Source: Candidatus Phaeomarinibacter sp. (GTDB lineage Bacteria > Pseudomonadota > Alphaproteobacteria > CGMCC-115125). From it: a stretch of 7,473 nucleotides of DNA. Position numbers and translations under genes: made by a program. Where the stretch lies: positions 1 to 7,473 of the forward strand of contig JANQMQ010000686.1 of the NCBI GenBank assembly GCA_028279995.1, in the 5' to 3' direction. Shown one piece after another: positions 6,273 through 7,473 of the stretch; position 1 is the stretch's first letter; every line of letters starts with the position of its first letter. The notes under the pieces were generated by a model, which ran no database searches, had not been told where the DNA came from, and saw only the letters and a program-made list of their open reading frames with translations.

Positions 6273-6282
6273 CCGAAACTTG

Positions 6283-7473
6283 TTACTCGATGATGCTAGC
6301 GACGACGCCGGCGCCGACGGTGCGTCCGCCTTCACGGATAGCGAAGCGCAGCTTCTCTTCCATGGCGATCGGCACGATCAGCTCGACTTCCATCTCGCAG
6401 TTGTCGCCTGGCATGACCATTTCCGTGCCTTCCGGCAGTGACACAACACCCGTCACGTCCGTCGTCCGGAAGTAGAACTGCGGACGGTAGTTCGTGAAGA
6501 ACGGCGTGTGACGGCCACCTTCATCCTTCGTCAGGATGTAGGCTTCAGCCTTGAACTTCGTGTGCGGGGTGATGGACCCCGGTGCACACAGAACCTGGCC
6601 GCGTTCGATCTCAGCCCGGTCAACACCACGCAGCAGGCAGCCCACATTGTCACCCGCTTCGCCCTGATCGAGCAGCTTGCGGAACATTTCAACGCCCGTC
6701 ACCGTCGTCTTCGTGGTGTCCTTGATGCCGACGATTTCAATCTCTTCGCCCACATTCACAACACCGCGCTCAATACGGCCCGTGGCAACCGTGCCGCGGC
6801 CGGAGATTGAGAACACGTCTTCAACAGGCATCAGGAACGGCTGATCCTTGGGACGGTCCGGCGTCGGGATGTACTCATCCACAGCCGCCATCAGTTCGAG
6901 GATCTTTTCCTTGCCGATATTGTCGTCACGGCCTTCAAGAGCCGCAAGAGCAGACCCCGCAATGATGGGGATATCGTCGCCCGGGAAGTCGTAGGAAGAC
7001 AGAAGCTCGCGCACTTCCATTTCCACGAGTTCCAGAAGCTCTTCGTCGTCCACCTGGTCAACCTTGTTCAGGAACACCACCAGCGCCGGCACACCCACCT
7101 GACGGGCAAGCAGGATGTGCTCGCGGGTCTGGGGCATCGGGCCGTCAGCTGCGTTCACCACCAGGATGCCGCCGTCCATCTGGGCTGCACCCGTGATCAT
7201 GTTCTTCACGTAGTCGGCATGGCCCGGGCAGTCCACGTGCGCGTAGTGACGGTTGTCCGTCTCATACTCAACGTGCGCCGTTGAAATCGTGATGCCGCGC
7301 GCCTTTTCCTCAGGCGCCTTGTCAATGTCCGCATAGTCCGAAAACTCTGCGCCACCAGCCTCAGCAAGAACCTTCGTGATCGCTGCCGTAAGCGTCGTCT
7401 TGCCGTGGTCAACGTGACCAACCGTACCAATGTTCACATGCGGCTTCGTGCGCTCAAACTTTTCCTTGGCCAT
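6283..7473 (-). CDS. tuf: Translation elongation factor Tu
   Basis: EF-Tu is the GTPase that carries aminoacyl-tRNA to the ribosomal A site. The 396-residue product is complete; its ATG is the last three bases of the window, so its upstream signals are not visible. The GTP-binding domain has the P-loop GHVDHGKT (19-26), switch I RGITIS (59-64) with Thr62, DCPGH (81-85) with the catalytic His85, NKVD (136-139) and SAL (174-176). Domains 2 and 3 follow, with the conserved GRGTVATGR and EGGRHTPFF segments and the ending [12 protein letters not shown] plus ASIIE. Length and sequence are those of alphaproteobacterial EF-Tu. Its position before rpsJ marks it as the last gene of the str operon. Many related bacteria have a second tuf copy elsewhere, which this window cannot show. 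Confidence 0.99.
   Translation of the reverse strand: MAKEKFERTKPHVNIGTVGHVDHGKTTLTAAITKVLAEAGGAEFSDYADIDKAPEEKARGITISTAHVEYETDNRHYAHVDCPGHADYVKNMITGAAQMDGGILVVNAADGPMPQTREHILLARQVGVPALVVFLNKVDQVDDEELLELVEMEVRELLSSYDFPGDDIPIIAGSALAALEGRDDNIGKEKILELMAAVDEYIPTPDRPKDQPFLMPVEDVFSISGRGTVATGRIERGVVNVGEEIEIVGIKDTTKTTVTGVEMFRKLLDQGEAGDNVGCLLRGVDRAEIERGQVLCAPGSITPHTKFKAEAYILTKDEGGRHTPFFTNYRPQFYFRTTDVTGVVSLPEGTEMVMPGDNCEMEVELIVPIAMEEKLRFAIREGGRTVGAGVVASIIE

Larger units (their letters stand above)
6178..6282 (-). other. tuf-rpsJ spacer (possible S10 leader)
   Basis: At 105 nt this is the longest non-coding stretch in the window. In message order it contains a perfect 12-bp GC-only inverted repeat (6243-6272), an AT-richer middle, a hairpin with a GCAA loop (6199-6214), and the weak rpsJ ribosome-binding region. 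A TTGACG (6232-6237) resembles a -35 box, but nothing like a -10 lies at 16-18 nt from it. A CTATAC (6191-6196) resembles a -10 but has no -35. I therefore do not call a promoter. Confidence 0.6.

Noticed and set aside
1..7473. Novel system, mobile element, CRISPR array, tRNA or rRNA gene
   Set aside because: Every stretch over 105 nt is accounted for by core translation genes in standard order, and I saw no repeat arrays, transposase frames or RNA-gene signatures.

Overview
This window is a bacterial ribosomal-protein gene cluster, read entirely on the minus strand. It runs from the last gene of the str operon (tuf), through a complete S10 operon, into the first genes of the spc operon. In transcription order (right to left) it holds tuf, rpsJ, rplC, rplD, rplW, rplB, rpsS, rplV, rpsC, rplP, rpmC, rpsQ, rplN, rplX and the first 58 codons of rplE, which is cut by the left edge. 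All 15 genes are recognisable from their protein sequences. None is visibly broken, and I see no mobile element, RNA gene or CRISPR array.

The organism is most likely an alphaproteobacterium. The reasons are the moderately high GC (judged by eye, not counted), tuf directly upstream of rpsJ, the 396-residue EF-Tu, and the protein lengths: 79-residue S17, 67-residue L29, 131-residue L22, and an L3 with a long acidic tail. I cannot place it below class from this window.

Layout: tuf (6283-7473) is followed by a 105-nt spacer with two inverted repeats, the largest non-coding stretch here. The S10 block (939-6177) is packed tightly, with gaps of 2 to 49 nt and overlaps of 1 nt (rplV/rpsC) and 4 nt (rplD/rplW), which fits one polycistronic message with translational coupling. 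A 73-nt spacer between rpsQ and rplN marks the classical S10/spc boundary and also contains hairpin potential. rplN, rplX and rplE are then nearly contiguous, with rplX and rplE overlapping by 8 nt. No gene-free stretch exceeds 105 nt.

Together the genes supply the elongation factor that delivers aminoacyl-tRNA and proteins from both ribosomal subunits: tunnel (L4, L22, L23, L29, L24), peptidyl-transferase surroundings (L2, L3, L16), 5S RNA contact (L5), and 30S head and body (S3, S10, S19, S17). The coding content is ordinary core genome. The second-look items are the spacer structures, a short motif shared by two spacers, and the L3 tail. I found no convincing evidence of a novel system.
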